Shown: positions 8,553 through 16,958 of the stretch, in pieces
How the letters are laid out: each line of letters opens with the position of its first letter
How positions within the stretch are numbered: the stretch's first letter is position 1
Assembly: GCF_001509555.1 (NCBI RefSeq)
Contig: NZ_LMAS01000006.1
Coordinates: 62,001 to 126,000, forward strand
Reading direction: 5' to 3'
DNA length: 64,000 bases
Origin: Bacillus sp. FJAT-29937
Lineage (GTDB): Bacteria; Bacillota; Bacilli; Bacillales; Cytobacillaceae
Made by a program: the position numbers and the translations under genes
The notes under the pieces: model-generated
Database searches by the model: none
Told to the model about the DNA's origin: nothing
Seen by the model: the letters and a program-made list of their open reading frames with translations, nothing else

Positions 8553-10961
8553 ATGAAAAAACTGATTTCCATTTTAGTGACAGCAATTCTCTTCATGTCT
8601 ACGTTCGTCATGCCTACTTATGCGACGAACGGTGGGACGCAAGGGGCCAAGCCCTGGATGAACACGAAGCTATCTGCTGAGGAGCGCACTAAGCTGCTAC
8701 TCAATGCGATGACGTTGGAACAGAAGATCCAGCAAATTGCTATTTCGCGCTTCAATGAAAATGATAAAGGTGAGCCGATTGTCATTAAGAGGGGCGGTAC
8801 TAATAAATATCAGAGCGGCGTGTTCCCGCCTCAAGGTACCCTGCCTGGCTGTGAGTTTCAGGATACTGGCCGGCAAATCCGAGGAATTGAGGAACTGGGT
8901 ATCCCGACAGTCCGCATGACAAACGGCGGTACGGGTGTAAAGGGCGGATCGTGCAGCAATGACCCAGTGGCGACGGGCCTGCCGTCCACTGTGGCTATGG
9001 CTGCAACCTTTGACCGCGGGCTGAACTATGAGGTCGGTCGAATCCTTGGCCAGGAGACACGTGCCTTCGCGCATCATGTGTTGCTCGGGCCGGGCATGAA
9101 CCTCGTACGCCATCCATACGGCGGCCGGAACTATGAGTACTTCAGTGAGGATCCGTACCTGACTGGTGCCCTGGCGACCCAGCAGGTCAAGGGCATCCAA
9201 AAACAGGGAGTCCAGGCTCAACTCAAGCATTTAGCTGGCAACGAGCAGGAAACCGAGCGATGGACGATGGGTGTCCGGGTTCCCTCAAAGGCCATGAATG
9301 AACTGTACATGCTTCCATTTGAGATGACTGTCAAGGATGCTAACCCGGCTTCCGTAATGTGCTCGTTTCCGGATGTCAACGGCACCTATGCGTGTGATAG
9401 TTCTGAACTGCTGCAAGATGCCCTGCGTCGCAACTGGGGCTTCGGCGGTTACGTAATGAGTGACCGTCGCGCGATTCACGACACGGTCGCGGCCATCAAG
9501 GCGGGCACAAATGTCGAGCTTGACTGGGCACCACAGTACTACACTCAAGAGACAATTAAGAAGGCACTTGACTCGGGTCAGATGACAGAGCAAGACATTG
9601 ACAATCTACTTCGTCCACGGTATATCAAAATGATTGAGTACGGCCACATGGACAAGCCTTTCAACAAGTTCCTGCCGGAGATTGTCGATCTGAAGGTTAA
9701 CGGCGCTAGCGCACGGAAGATAGCAGAAGAAGGGGCCGTGCTATTGAAGAACGATAACCGCTTCCTGCCGCTAGACGGTAAACCGAAATCAATCGCGCTG
9801 ATCGGAGTCGAGTGGTTCGCCGGTATAGCAAAGATGTCCCCGCGCTCTGTTCGGGACGACAACGAGAACGTCGTGACTTCTTATACGGTCACACCAAAAC
9901 AGGGTCTAGAGAATGTTATCAAAGAGTTAGGCTATAGCACCAAAGTGACGTACAATGATGGCCGAGACCCGAAGGCTGCTGCTAAGCTTGCTGCTGAGTC
10001 CGACGTTGTGCTTCTCATGATCGGCGACAATCCGCATGAGACTAAGGACCGCGAGACACTTGGCTTCCCGGCTATTGATCTCAACAAAAACCCGGATCAA
10101 GTGGACTGGGTGGAGCAGGAGCCACTGATCGACGCGGTTCTGAAAGCAAACGCAAAGAAAACGGTTGTTGTCCTGAAAACTTCCGGAACAGTGCTCATGC
10201 CGTGGCTTAATAAGGTCCCAGCAGTCCTTGAAGCTTGGTATCCAGGAATGGAGGATGGCAATGCCGTCGCGAATCTGCTCTACGGTAAGGTCAATCCGTC
10301 CGGCAAGTTACCTATGACGTTCGGTGCGACTGAGCGTGAGGCCGCCTTCGCTACTGAGGAGCAGTTCCCTGGAACCCGTCAAGACACTGGCAAGCCTGGG
10401 GGTCCTGGCCCGTACGGTAACGGCTCTGAGCAGCTAATTGCCCAATACAAAGAGGGTCTCGAAATGGGTTACCGTTGGTACGGGGCCAACAAGGTGAAGC
10501 CTGTATTCCCATTTGGGTACGGCCTTTCGTACACAACCTTTAAGTATGACAAACTCAAGGTGAACAGGGTCCGCAACAACGGCTCGTTGTCTGGTATTGA
10601 CCTTTCCTTCACGATTACAAATACCGGTGACGTTGCCGGCAAAGAAGCGGCACAGGTCTATTTGACCCTGCCGGCTGAGGCGGGGCAGCCGTCCAAGCGA
10701 CTCGTCAACTTCGAGAAGGTTTATCTCAAGCCCGGTGAGAGCAAGCAAGTGACACTTAGGATTAACGAGACCGACTCCAACCGTCCGTTCTCCTATTTCA
10801 TTCCGAAAGAACCGGATAATTTGAAGAACTGGGCCGACGGCAAGTGGGTTACCGCTAAAGGAAAGTACCGCGTACATGTCGGTGGTTCCTCGGCAAACAC
10901 CCCGTTAGAAAAAGAGGTTCCGCTGAATTTTAAAACTCAGCAGGGACAAGGTAGAAGGTAA
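8553..10961 (+). CDS. secreted glycoside hydrolase family 3 (beta-glucosidase-like)
   Basis: An 802-residue exported enzyme with a classical signal peptide, probably cut after residue 24 (MPTYA). Domain order is the GH3 N-terminal barrel (about 40-370), the GH3 C-terminal alpha/beta domain (about 395-640) and a fibronectin-III-like domain (about 680-780). KHLAGNEQE (about residue 225) and VMSDRRAIHD with Asp304 as expected nucleophile are GH3 motifs; the usual Trp after Ser-Asp is Arg here, as in some subgroups. GH3 enzymes release glucose, xylose or other sugars from beta-linked glycans. GAGTTATCAAATG gives the start. G+C is far above the neighbours (37 of 60 bases in 9061-9120), so transfer is likely. 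It probably works with the beta-helix lipoprotein downstream on plant material (inference). Confidence 0.9.
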   Translation: MKKLISILVTAILFMSTFVMPTYATNGGTQGAKPWMNTKLSAEERTKLLLNAMTLEQKIQQIAISRFNENDKGEPIVIKRGGTNKYQSGVFPPQGTLPGCEFQDTGRQIRGIEELGIPTVRMTNGGTGVKGGSCSNDPVATGLPSTVAMAATFDRGLNYEVGRILGQETRAFAHHVLLGPGMNLVRHPYGGRNYEYFSEDPYLTGALATQQVKGIQKQGVQAQLKHLAGNEQETERWTMGVRVPSKAMNELYMLPFEMTVKDANPASVMCSFPDVNGTYACDSSELLQDALRRNWGFGGYVMSDRRAIHDTVAAIKAGTNVELDWAPQYYTQETIKKALDSGQMTEQDIDNLLRPRYIKMIEYGHMDKPFNKFLPEIVDLKVNGASARKIAEEGAVLLKNDNRFLPLDGKPKSIALIGVEWFAGIAKMSPRSVRDDNENVVTSYTVTPKQGLENVIKELGYSTKVTYNDGRDPKAAAKLAAESDVVLLMIGDNPHETKDRETLGFPAIDLNKNPDQVDWVEQEPLIDAVLKANAKKTVVVLKTSGTVLMPWLNKVPAVLEAWYPGMEDGNAVANLLYGKVNPSGKLPMTFGATEREAAFATEEQFPGTRQDTGKPGGPGPYGNGSEQLIAQYKEGLEMGYRWYGANKVKPVFPFGYGLSYTTFKYDKLKVNRVRNNGSLSGIDLSFTITNTGDVAGKEAAQVYLTLPAEAGQPSKRLVNFEKVYLKPGESKQVTLRINETDSNRPFSYFIPKEPDNLKNWADGKWVTAKGKYRVHVGGSSANTPLEKEVPLNFKTQQGQGRR

Positions 10962-11046
10962 AGGCAAAAAAATTCCGTCAATAAGCCTTTGACTATGGGA
11001 TGACATCGGCGAATCCGATAGGGGTTGTCAGACATCTTGAAAATAG

Positions 11047-11100
11047 TGAGCCCGTGAGCTTGGTGAATTAAGCCGAGGCTTGCGGGCTCATTGCTTTTTT
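11047..11100 (+). terminator. intrinsic terminator after the GH3 gene
   Basis: TGAGCCCGTGAGCTT pairs with AGGCTTGCGGGCTCA, followed by TTGCTTTTTT. It is a G+C-rich stem matching the composition of the island, which suggests it came in with the gene. Confidence 0.8.
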
Positions 11101-11160
11101 CAAAGCCTTCATAGATGACCAGAGGGAAGAAAAAAATAAAGGAAGGAAGTGAACAGTCTG

Positions 11161-12678
11161 ATGAGGGAATTTGTTTGGAACAGCTGGTGGGGTCTGGTAC
11201 ATTCGTGGTTGGTGGCCTTTAGCCTTGTGATCATCTTGAGTGCATGCTCCGTCAAGAAATCCGACGGGCCAGTCGGGAGCAAAGCCCCATCCGGGCATGG
11301 AGACTGGCAAACCCCCGGCCTGGTAGACCAGTCTGGCGCCCCGATTGAGGTGCCGAAGCCGAGTCCAGCCACGGGCAGGACCCTGGACGTCACAGATTTT
11401 GGGGCAGATCCGAATCCGGACTCACACGACGACGCAGCAGCCATTCGAGCGGCCCTTGATGAAGCCAAACCGGGTGATGAGGTTTGGCTGCCAGCGGGTA
11501 CGTATGACCTGCGCTCCACTGACCCAGCTGATAAGTCGGCGAATATCGTGTTGCGCAGCGGCGTGAACCTGCGCGGCGAGGGCCGGGAGAGAACGGTGCT
11601 GTTGACCTCCTTCGACGGCGAGCATGGAAGCCGGGTGATCCGCGGCTCCGGAATCCACGACGTCATCATCGCTGATTTCACTATTACCTCCCGCTATGAG
11701 GGTCCATTCGGCGATGATCCCAACAATGGCAACGCGGGTGGCGGCCCGATGTACGGGGTCTACCTCGGTGCCCACAAAGGGAAGGCAAGCTCCAAGGTCC
11801 TAGTGGAAAACCTTGGAATACGCAGGTTCGAGCGCCATGGTATCTCCCTCAAGGCCAGCCGTGAAGTGACTCTCTCTGGAAACTACATTAGTGGGGCCAC
11901 TGCCGTTGGCCACGGCGGACAGGGGTACGGTATCGCTATCGAGGGCTCAGCGGACCAGCACGACCCGGATGCCGCCAATGATTCCCGGCACAACATCGTC
12001 ACCCGCAATACCTTTGATGGCAGGCATCTGCGGCACGCGATTCTATTACAGTTCCCCACGCATAACAATCTCGTGGCTGAGAACACCATCGTAGGCAGCC
12101 TCCTTGACGCAATCGACCTGCATGGCGAGGGCGAATACATGAACGAGATCCGGAACAACACGGTCATCGGCGGGAAGCGGGCGGGCATCGCACTGGGCAA
12201 TCCCGGCGGTTCTAAGAACAAGCACGACGCTACTGGACCTGGAAACTGGGTGCATTCCAACGACCTGATTGGAAACCGTCAGGGAGTCCTCGTCATCCTG
12301 GGAACTCCTGACACCCTCATTGAGGACAACTGGATCAACGCCGGGGATAATTCGGAGACCGGCATTGAAGTCCGCAATGCGCCGGGTACGGAGTTGCGCG
12401 GTAATCTCATCACAGGAGGGACGGACGGGTTCTGGGCCATACGGCTCAGTGAGGACCGCGGTACTGACGGACGGGGCAAAGGAATCCCCTCAGGCATCAC
12501 GATCGCGTACAATGTCATTCGACAGGCCGCCAACGGTATTAGAATCGATGCCGGGAAGGACCTAAACATAGTCGAAAACATCATTGACGACATTGAAGGA
12601 CCCAAGCTAAGGGTGGCCGACGGGATCGAGGAAGGTGTTGATATTAAAAAAGTTGGGGATCAAGGAGAGTCAAAATAA
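11161..12678 (+). CDS. lipoprotein with right-handed parallel beta-helix (pectate-lyase-like)
   Basis: About 505 residues. The N-terminus has a hydrophobic stretch ending in the lipobox LSAC (Cys29 from this start), so it should be lipid-anchored outside the membrane. The mature part begins with the pectate-lyase-3/epimerase-like motif DVTDFGADPNPDSHDDAAAI and WLPAGTYDLRS, then many NxI/NxV turns of a beta-helix (about residues 110-480), for example VTRNTFDGRHLRHAILLQ. Such proteins are lyases, hydrolases or epimerases on pectin, alginate or other polyuronides; catalytic residues cannot be assigned by eye. A GTG at 11149 is an alternative start, but only two bases from the ribosome site. G+C is very high (39 of 60 bases in 11941-12000), unlike the neighbours, as for an actinobacterial gene. 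Confidence 0.8.
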   Translation: MREFVWNSWWGLVHSWLVAFSLVIILSACSVKKSDGPVGSKAPSGHGDWQTPGLVDQSGAPIEVPKPSPATGRTLDVTDFGADPNPDSHDDAAAIRAALDEAKPGDEVWLPAGTYDLRSTDPADKSANIVLRSGVNLRGEGRERTVLLTSFDGEHGSRVIRGSGIHDVIIADFTITSRYEGPFGDDPNNGNAGGGPMYGVYLGAHKGKASSKVLVENLGIRRFERHGISLKASREVTLSGNYISGATAVGHGGQGYGIAIEGSADQHDPDAANDSRHNIVTRNTFDGRHLRHAILLQFPTHNNLVAENTIVGSLLDAIDLHGEGEYMNEIRNNTVIGGKRAGIALGNPGGSKNKHDATGPGNWVHSNDLIGNRQGVLVILGTPDTLIEDNWINAGDNSETGIEVRNAPGTELRGNLITGGTDGFWAIRLSEDRGTDGRGKGIPSGITIAYNVIRQAANGIRIDAGKDLNIVENIIDDIEGPKLRVADGIEEGVDIKKVGDQGESK

Positions 12679-12683
12679 CAGCA

Positions 12684-12728
12684 TGATGGGGAAGTAGAGA
12701 TTAATTTCCTTCCCCAAATGATTTTTAA
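12684..12728. terminator. bidirectional terminator between convergent genes
   Basis: TGGGGAAG and CTTCCCCA form the stem, with T-rich sequence on the plus side. It separates the beta-helix gene from azlD, which is read from the other strand. Confidence 0.65.
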
Positions 12729-12731
12729 TGA

Positions 12732-13037
12732 TTAATATATAAACAATTCTACGACAAAAACCGATAAACAGGCCAATAAGGCAACACTCACCAAGCTGGC
12801 CCCCCGGTAGGCAAAAAGAATGGCCACAATAAAGCCAACTAGTGCGGACCATGGCGATGCCGTTACGTCTAAAATTGCCGGAAAAACCATCACTGCCAAT
12901 GTTACATATGGAACATAGTATAAAAACGATCGGATATAGACATTTTTGATTTCTTTTCTGACGAGTGTAAGCGGCAGAACTCTAATAAGATAGGTCACAA
13001 CTGCCATCACCAAGATATAATAAATAGCATTATTCAT
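12732..13037 (-). CDS. azlD: branched-chain amino acid exporter small subunit AzlD
   Basis: A 101-residue protein with three to four hydrophobic segments, matching the AzlD family in size and pattern (opening YYILVMAVVTYLIRVLPL, then SFLYYVPYVTLAVMVFPAIL). AzlD is the small partner of AzlC in a two-part exporter for branched-chain amino acids and their analogues such as 4-azaleucine. Its ATG at 13037 lies inside the end of azlC (8-base overlap) and has GGAG upstream, so the two are translationally coupled. No azlB-like Lrp regulator is in view. Confidence 0.9.
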   Translation of the reverse strand: MNNAIYYILVMAVVTYLIRVLPLTLVRKEIKNVYIRSFLYYVPYVTLAVMVFPAILDVTASPWSALVGFIVAILFAYRGASLVSVALLACLSVFVVELFIY

Positions 13038-13758
13038 GAGTATGCTCCTTCACTGGATGCTCCTTTACCGGAAAGACAAACGCTGCGATACCTGCAATCA
13101 AAATCGTTAAGATGATAATTTTTACACCTGATGAGATGGATGCTAAGGTTTGCAGCTCAGCAAATACAAGGCTTAGTACCATAGAAGTGACGATTAGCCC
13201 GGAAAGGATTTTATTCCCTTTTGCTGGAGGGATAATGACAGCAAGCAGCATTCCGAACAATGCAATACTTAATGCACTCATCAATCTATCTGGCAGAATA
13301 TTTCCGGAAATAACCCCAAACAGTGTACCTAGTGCCCATCCTGGCACCGCAACACTCATCACGCCATAGGCATAATAAGGGCTTAACTTTCCGGGAACCG
13401 CAACGGACACTCCGAATACCTCATCCGTAATCCCATATGCCATGATTAATCGATGGAAAAGGGGTGTTTTCGGGTCAATTTTTTGGGATAAAGCAAATGA
13501 CATTAGAAAATACCTAGAGTTAATAATCAGCTGTGTGACAGCAATTTCAATGATGGCTGCGGCACTGGCAATAAGAGTAAGCCCAGCAAACTGTCCAGCC
13601 GATGTTAAATTTGTTACGGACATGAATACTGCTTCAAACGGATTTAGCCCGGCTTGCTTGGCAAGAATGCCAAAGGTAAACGAAACCGCAAAATAGCCCA
13701 TCGCAATGGGAATTCCGTTCTTTAGCCCGTTTTTCCAATCTCCTATGTTTGTCTTCAT
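13030..13758 (-). CDS. azlC: branched-chain amino acid exporter large subunit AzlC
   Basis: A 242-residue membrane protein of the AzlC/YgaZ family. The segment GIPIAMGYFAVSFTFGILAKQAGLNPFEAVFMSVTNLTSAGQFAGL (written here in parts: GIPIAMGYFAVSFTFGILA, then SVTNLTSAGQFAG) is the family signature, and NSRYFLMSFALS with a following ITDEVFGV loop is also typical. About seven to eight membrane segments. With AzlD it exports branched-chain amino acids. GAGGAG and GAGAG sites precede the ATG at 13758. It heads the two-gene operon azlC-azlD. Confidence 0.92.
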   Translation of the reverse strand: MKTNIGDWKNGLKNGIPIAMGYFAVSFTFGILAKQAGLNPFEAVFMSVTNLTSAGQFAGLTLIASAAAIIEIAVTQLIINSRYFLMSFALSQKIDPKTPLFHRLIMAYGITDEVFGVSVAVPGKLSPYYAYGVMSVAVPGWALGTLFGVISGNILPDRLMSALSIALFGMLLAVIIPPAKGNKILSGLIVTSMVLSLVFAELQTLASISSGVKIIILTILIAGIAAFVFPVKEHPVKEHTHE

Positions 13759-14012
13759 TTTCTCTCTTTCGCTCCTCTATAGATGCTAATATGATAGGGT
13801 AATTTAATTAGAAATTATTATATATCAACTAGAACTTTTTAATATAAAAATGATTCTAGCATAGTTTTTGAGTTGGTGAAAATCGTTATTTTGCTAGAGT
13901 TTAATAGTAATTTCCTTAAATAAGCAATGACCATTATGAACAAATTTGCTGTAATAATGATAGAATAATAGTTCATCCTGTTCTAAGTAGGTAAAGAAGT
14001 GAGGAATTGACG

Positions 14013-14891
14013 GTGAAAAAATTTAAGAAGTTTTACTTGGAGATAACAAGTGTATGTAATCTTGCGTGCAGCTTTTGCCCGCCGACAGAACGACAGAAGC
14101 AATTCATTTCTGTGGAGGATTTTTCTAAGAGATTAGACCAAATTAAACCGCACACAGATTATATTTATTTACATGTAAAGGGTGAGCCTCTGCTCCATCC
14201 TAAAATAGACGAATTGTTAGACTTAAGCCATGAAAAAGGATTTAAAGTCAATATCACCACCAATGGAACATTAATTAATAAAAAGAGGGAAAAGTTATTA
14301 AATAAACCTGCATTAAGACAAATGAATTTTTCACTCCATAGCTTTGATGGGCATATTGGTTCTAAAGATAAGGAAGGGTATGTGAGAAGCATCCTTTCTT
14401 TTATCAAAGAAGCAACGAGTCAGTCTGAAATGATCGTTTCCCTAAGGTTATGGAACCTTACACAAGACAATACGACGAATATGGAAAGACAACGAAACAG
14501 AGAATTACTAGAAATTATTGAGAAAGAGTTTGATTTAGATTACAAAATTGAAGAGAAGGTCGAACCAGGAAGCGGCGTGAAAATTGCGGACCGCATCTTC
14601 ATCAATCAAGATTACGAGTTCCAGTGGCCTGCGTTGCATGAAGAGGAAGATGATGGGAAGGGCTTCTGCTATGGCCTGCGAAATCAAGCAGGTATTTTAG
14701 CAAACGGAACGGTTATTCCTTGTTGTCTGGATGGTGAGGGAGTGATCAACCTTGGGAATATTAATGATCATTCTTTTTCAGATATTATCGAGATGGATCG
14801 AGCCAAGAACCTTGTAGATGGTTTTTCACGAAGAGTGGCAGTGGAGGAACTATGCAGAAAATGCGGATATCGCAAAAGGTTTGGAAAATAA
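14013..14891 (+). CDS. radical SAM protein with SPASM-type C-terminus
   Basis: A 292-residue enzyme. Cys15-x3-Cys19-x2-Cys22 (CNLACSFC) binds the S-adenosylmethionine-cleaving [4Fe-4S] cluster, and HVKGEPLLHP is the GGEP-like second motif. The C-terminal part holds CYG, IPCCLDGEGVINLGN and CRKCGYRKR, a SPASM-like arrangement that would bind one or more extra clusters. SPASM enzymes modify peptides or act as maturases, but no precursor peptide, transporter or partner gene lies next to this one, so the substrate is open. GTG at 14013 is chosen because GAGG lies 8 bases upstream; TTG at 14007 is too close. Terminated at 14899. Confidence 0.85.
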   Translation: MKKFKKFYLEITSVCNLACSFCPPTERQKQFISVEDFSKRLDQIKPHTDYIYLHVKGEPLLHPKIDELLDLSHEKGFKVNITTNGTLINKKREKLLNKPALRQMNFSLHSFDGHIGSKDKEGYVRSILSFIKEATSQSEMIVSLRLWNLTQDNTTNMERQRNRELLEIIEKEFDLDYKIEEKVEPGSGVKIADRIFINQDYEFQWPALHEEEDDGKGFCYGLRNQAGILANGTVIPCCLDGEGVINLGNINDHSFSDIIEMDRAKNLVDGFSRRVAVEELCRKCGYRKRFGK

Positions 14892-14898
14892 ATGTCAT

Positions 14899-14940
14899 AA
14901 AGAAAGGGGCAGTCGTAGCATGACTGCCCTGCTTTTTATT
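14899..14940. terminator. bidirectional intrinsic terminator
   Basis: GGGCAGTC pairs with GACTGCCC with a 7-base loop, followed by CTGCTTTTTATT. It serves the radical SAM gene and, read from the other strand, the small gene at 14962-15099. Confidence 0.75.
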
Positions 14941-14961
14941 CAGTTTATATTTAGCCTATGA

Positions 14962-15099
14962 TCACTGCCAGTTTCGAGGTTTTAACTCTGGTCCAAGTAT
15001 GTGTGGAACTTCTTCTCCGCTAGTTTCATCATGTACGGAATGGGCCGAATACAGGGAAAGCGTTGCCTCCTCCCGTTTATCAGATAATTTTGAACCCAT
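14962..15099 (-). CDS. small conserved-looking protein, unknown function
   Basis: An open frame of 45 residues, too short for usual gene calls. It starts MGSKLSDKREE and ends VPHILGPELKPRNWQ. The second half is polar and acidic with a proline-rich tail, no signal peptide or membrane segment. I think it is real because the frame is compositionally protein-like, fills the gap between the radical SAM and nitroreductase genes, and stops just before a bidirectional terminator. Against it, I see no clear ribosome site before the ATG. It resembles the many small spore or stress proteins of bacilli in style, but I do not recognise it. Confidence 0.5.
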   Translation of the reverse strand: MGSKLSDKREEATLSLYSAHSVHDETSGEEVPHILGPELKPRNWQ

Positions 15100-15202
15100 G
15101 TTATAATATTAATTAGAGGGCCAAGCATCTTTTGGGCTAAGTCTATCTGACAGTATTATCCAATTGACAATTTTACATATCGATAAATGAGGAGTGATTG
15201 TT

Positions 15203-15982
15203 TTGGAATTCAATGATGTAATATTTGGACACAGGTCCATACGAGAATATGAAGATAGGGAAGTAAGTCAAGAATTGCTAGAGCAAATATTAGATGCAGG
15301 CATTCGTGCCTCTTCAAGTGGGAATATGCAAACTTATTCCATTATTGTCACAAGAGACAAGGAGCTTAAGCAAAAATTATACTCCCCTCATATGGAACAA
15401 TCCATGGTTGTGGATGCACCAATCCTATTAACCTTTTGTGCTGATTTTAATAGAATGAGAAAATGGCTTACGCTCAATGATGCACCAGTCCACTTTGATA
15501 ATTTCATGAGCTTTATGATCGGGGCGATTGATGCAACTTTGGCAGCACAGAACTGTGCTTTGGCAGCAGAGAATGCTGGGCTGGGCATTTGTTATATGGG
15601 CTCAACCCTTGCAAATTGTGATCAAATTGGGGAACTGCTAAACTTACCGCCAAATGTCGTACCCATCGTTGGTTATTCATTAGGATATCCCGCAGAAAGC
15701 CCTGCCCCGCGTGATCGATTGCCAAGGCATGGAGTTGTTCACTATGACCAGTATCGTGATTATTCAGATGAGGAAATTCTAGAAATCTACGAAGAAAGAA
15801 ATGAAAAGGGATGGCAACGCTATATGGACATTCCGAGGCTGAAGGAAATGACAGAACGGCTGGGATTAAAGAATCTAGCCCAAGTCTATACCATTGCCAA
15901 ATATACGCAGGAATCCCACATTGAATTTTCGCAGACAGTGCTAAATTACTTGGAGAAGCAGAATTTTATGAAGAATGAATGA
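15203..15982 (+). CDS. nitroreductase family flavoprotein (NfsA/FRP-like)
   Basis: About 259 residues. The opening FGHRSIREYEDREV and ASSSGNMQTYSIIVTRD are the FMN-binding elements of the NfsA/FRP group of nitroreductases, and GLGICYMGSTLAN with PIVGYSLGYPAE is the central FMN motif. These are dimeric NAD(P)H oxidoreductases that reduce nitro compounds, quinones or flavins. I use the TTG at 15203, since GAGGAG ends 8 bases before it; a GTG at 15194 overlaps the ribosome site. The gene is followed by the LURP-one gene at 38 bases and may be co-transcribed with it. Physiological substrate unknown. Confidence 0.87.
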   Translation: MEFNDVIFGHRSIREYEDREVSQELLEQILDAGIRASSSGNMQTYSIIVTRDKELKQKLYSPHMEQSMVVDAPILLTFCADFNRMRKWLTLNDAPVHFDNFMSFMIGAIDATLAAQNCALAAENAGLGICYMGSTLANCDQIGELLNLPPNVVPIVGYSLGYPAESPAPRDRLPRHGVVHYDQYRDYSDEEILEIYEERNEKGWQRYMDIPRLKEMTERLGLKNLAQVYTIAKYTQESHIEFSQTVLNYLEKQNFMKNE

Positions 15983-16020
15983 GGTTTTCCCGCTTGATGC
16001 TATATCAAAGGGGGCATTGT

Positions 16021-16518
16021 ATGAAACAACTTTATATCAAACAAAGGGTATTCAGTCTAGGTGGCAAATTTACAGTAAAGGACCAGCAGGAGAAGGATGT
16101 TTATTTTGTAGAGGGAAGTTTCATGCAAATTCCAAAGACTTTCTCCATTATGAATACAACAAGAGATGAAATTGCCCTAATTACGAAAAAGGTGTTCAGC
16201 TTTTTGCCGAAGTTCTTTGTTGAGGTGAATGGCCGAGAGGTGTTAACGATTAAGAAGGAGTTTTCTTTCTTTAAAGCACGCTATACGATTGATGCAGCAG
16301 GCATTGAAGTACAAGGCAATTGGTTGGATATGGATTTCCAGGTGTTACAGCATGGTGAAATCATTAGTAAAGTGAACAAGGAATGGTTCACTTGGGGCGA
16401 CAGCTATAAAGTTCAAATATTGAATGAAGAGATGGAAGCCATCATTATTGCGCTCGTTGTCGCTATTGATTGTGTGAAGGCTGACCAAGCCGCAGCTTCC
16501 TCAGCAGCAACACCTTAA
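16021..16518 (+). CDS. LURP-one-related (YxjI-like) protein
   Basis: A 165-residue protein of the LURP-one-related family, which has the Tubby/scramblase-like beta-barrel fold. The start MKQLYIKQRVFSLGGKF, then DVYFVEGSFMQIPKTFSI, KEFSFFKARYTI and the end helix EEMEAIIIALVVAIDCV follow the usual pattern of a 12-stranded barrel around a central hydrophobic helix. Function in bacteria is unknown, with membrane or phosphoinositide-like ligand binding proposed for the fold. AAAGGGGG lies 6-8 bases before ATG 16021; longer upstream frames would include the ribosome site. It ends with a short Ala-rich tail. A terminator follows at 16556. Confidence 0.85.
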   Translation: MKQLYIKQRVFSLGGKFTVKDQQEKDVYFVEGSFMQIPKTFSIMNTTRDEIALITKKVFSFLPKFFVEVNGREVLTIKKEFSFFKARYTIDAAGIEVQGNWLDMDFQVLQHGEIISKVNKEWFTWGDSYKVQILNEEMEAIIIALVVAIDCVKADQAAASSAATP

Positions 16519-16555
16519 GGCAGGGGCGTTAAATTATAAAGCTGACAGTTTTTTT

Positions 16556-16602
16556 AAAAAAGCTAGACAAAAATGATGTTACATCATGTCTAGCTTTCTT
16601 TT
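16556..16602 (+). terminator. intrinsic terminator
   Basis: AAAGCTAGACA pairs with TGTCTAGCTTT, followed by CTTTTGT. It ends the nitroreductase/LURP unit. Confidence 0.7.
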
Positions 16603-16674
16603 GTACAATTATCAGTGTCAAAAAAAGTACTTTCTCAACTAGTCGATAAAAAGCTGCAGATCAAGAGGGTTCGC

Positions 16675-16900
16675 AGGGGATCAGATTCAGCACCCGATCA
16701 GATAGTCGGAAAAACTCCGCTTAATTCATAAATAAAGTAAAAAATAGCTTAAATAGACGGAGAGATTCCGGCTATTTACTCAAAAAACGTGCAAATGGGG
16801 GGATTTCCCCTGCTTAGTCGGAAAAACTCCCCTTATTTACCCCGAAACAAGCTCCATTCTGGATTTAACCGGAAAAACTCCGTTTATTTTACATTGGTTG
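16675..16900 (+). repeat. dispersed modular repeat, family 1, copy B
   Basis: Same element as at 5655-5888, slightly shorter at the left end. The shared parts include the module TAGACGGAGAGATTCCGG (about 16754) and AACCGGAAAAACTCCG (16867). It occupies most of the gap before rluF. Confidence 0.8.
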
Positions 16901-16958
16901 TTGCTTAAATTGAGGCAAAAAACCTTTTATGGAAGTGAGATGAAACCCATGGGGGTTT

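Noticed and set aside
8697..12605. Many long antisense and alternative-frame ORFs in the GH3 and beta-helix genes
   Set aside because: High G+C makes stop codons rare in other frames. The two annotated frames alone carry signal peptides and family motifs.
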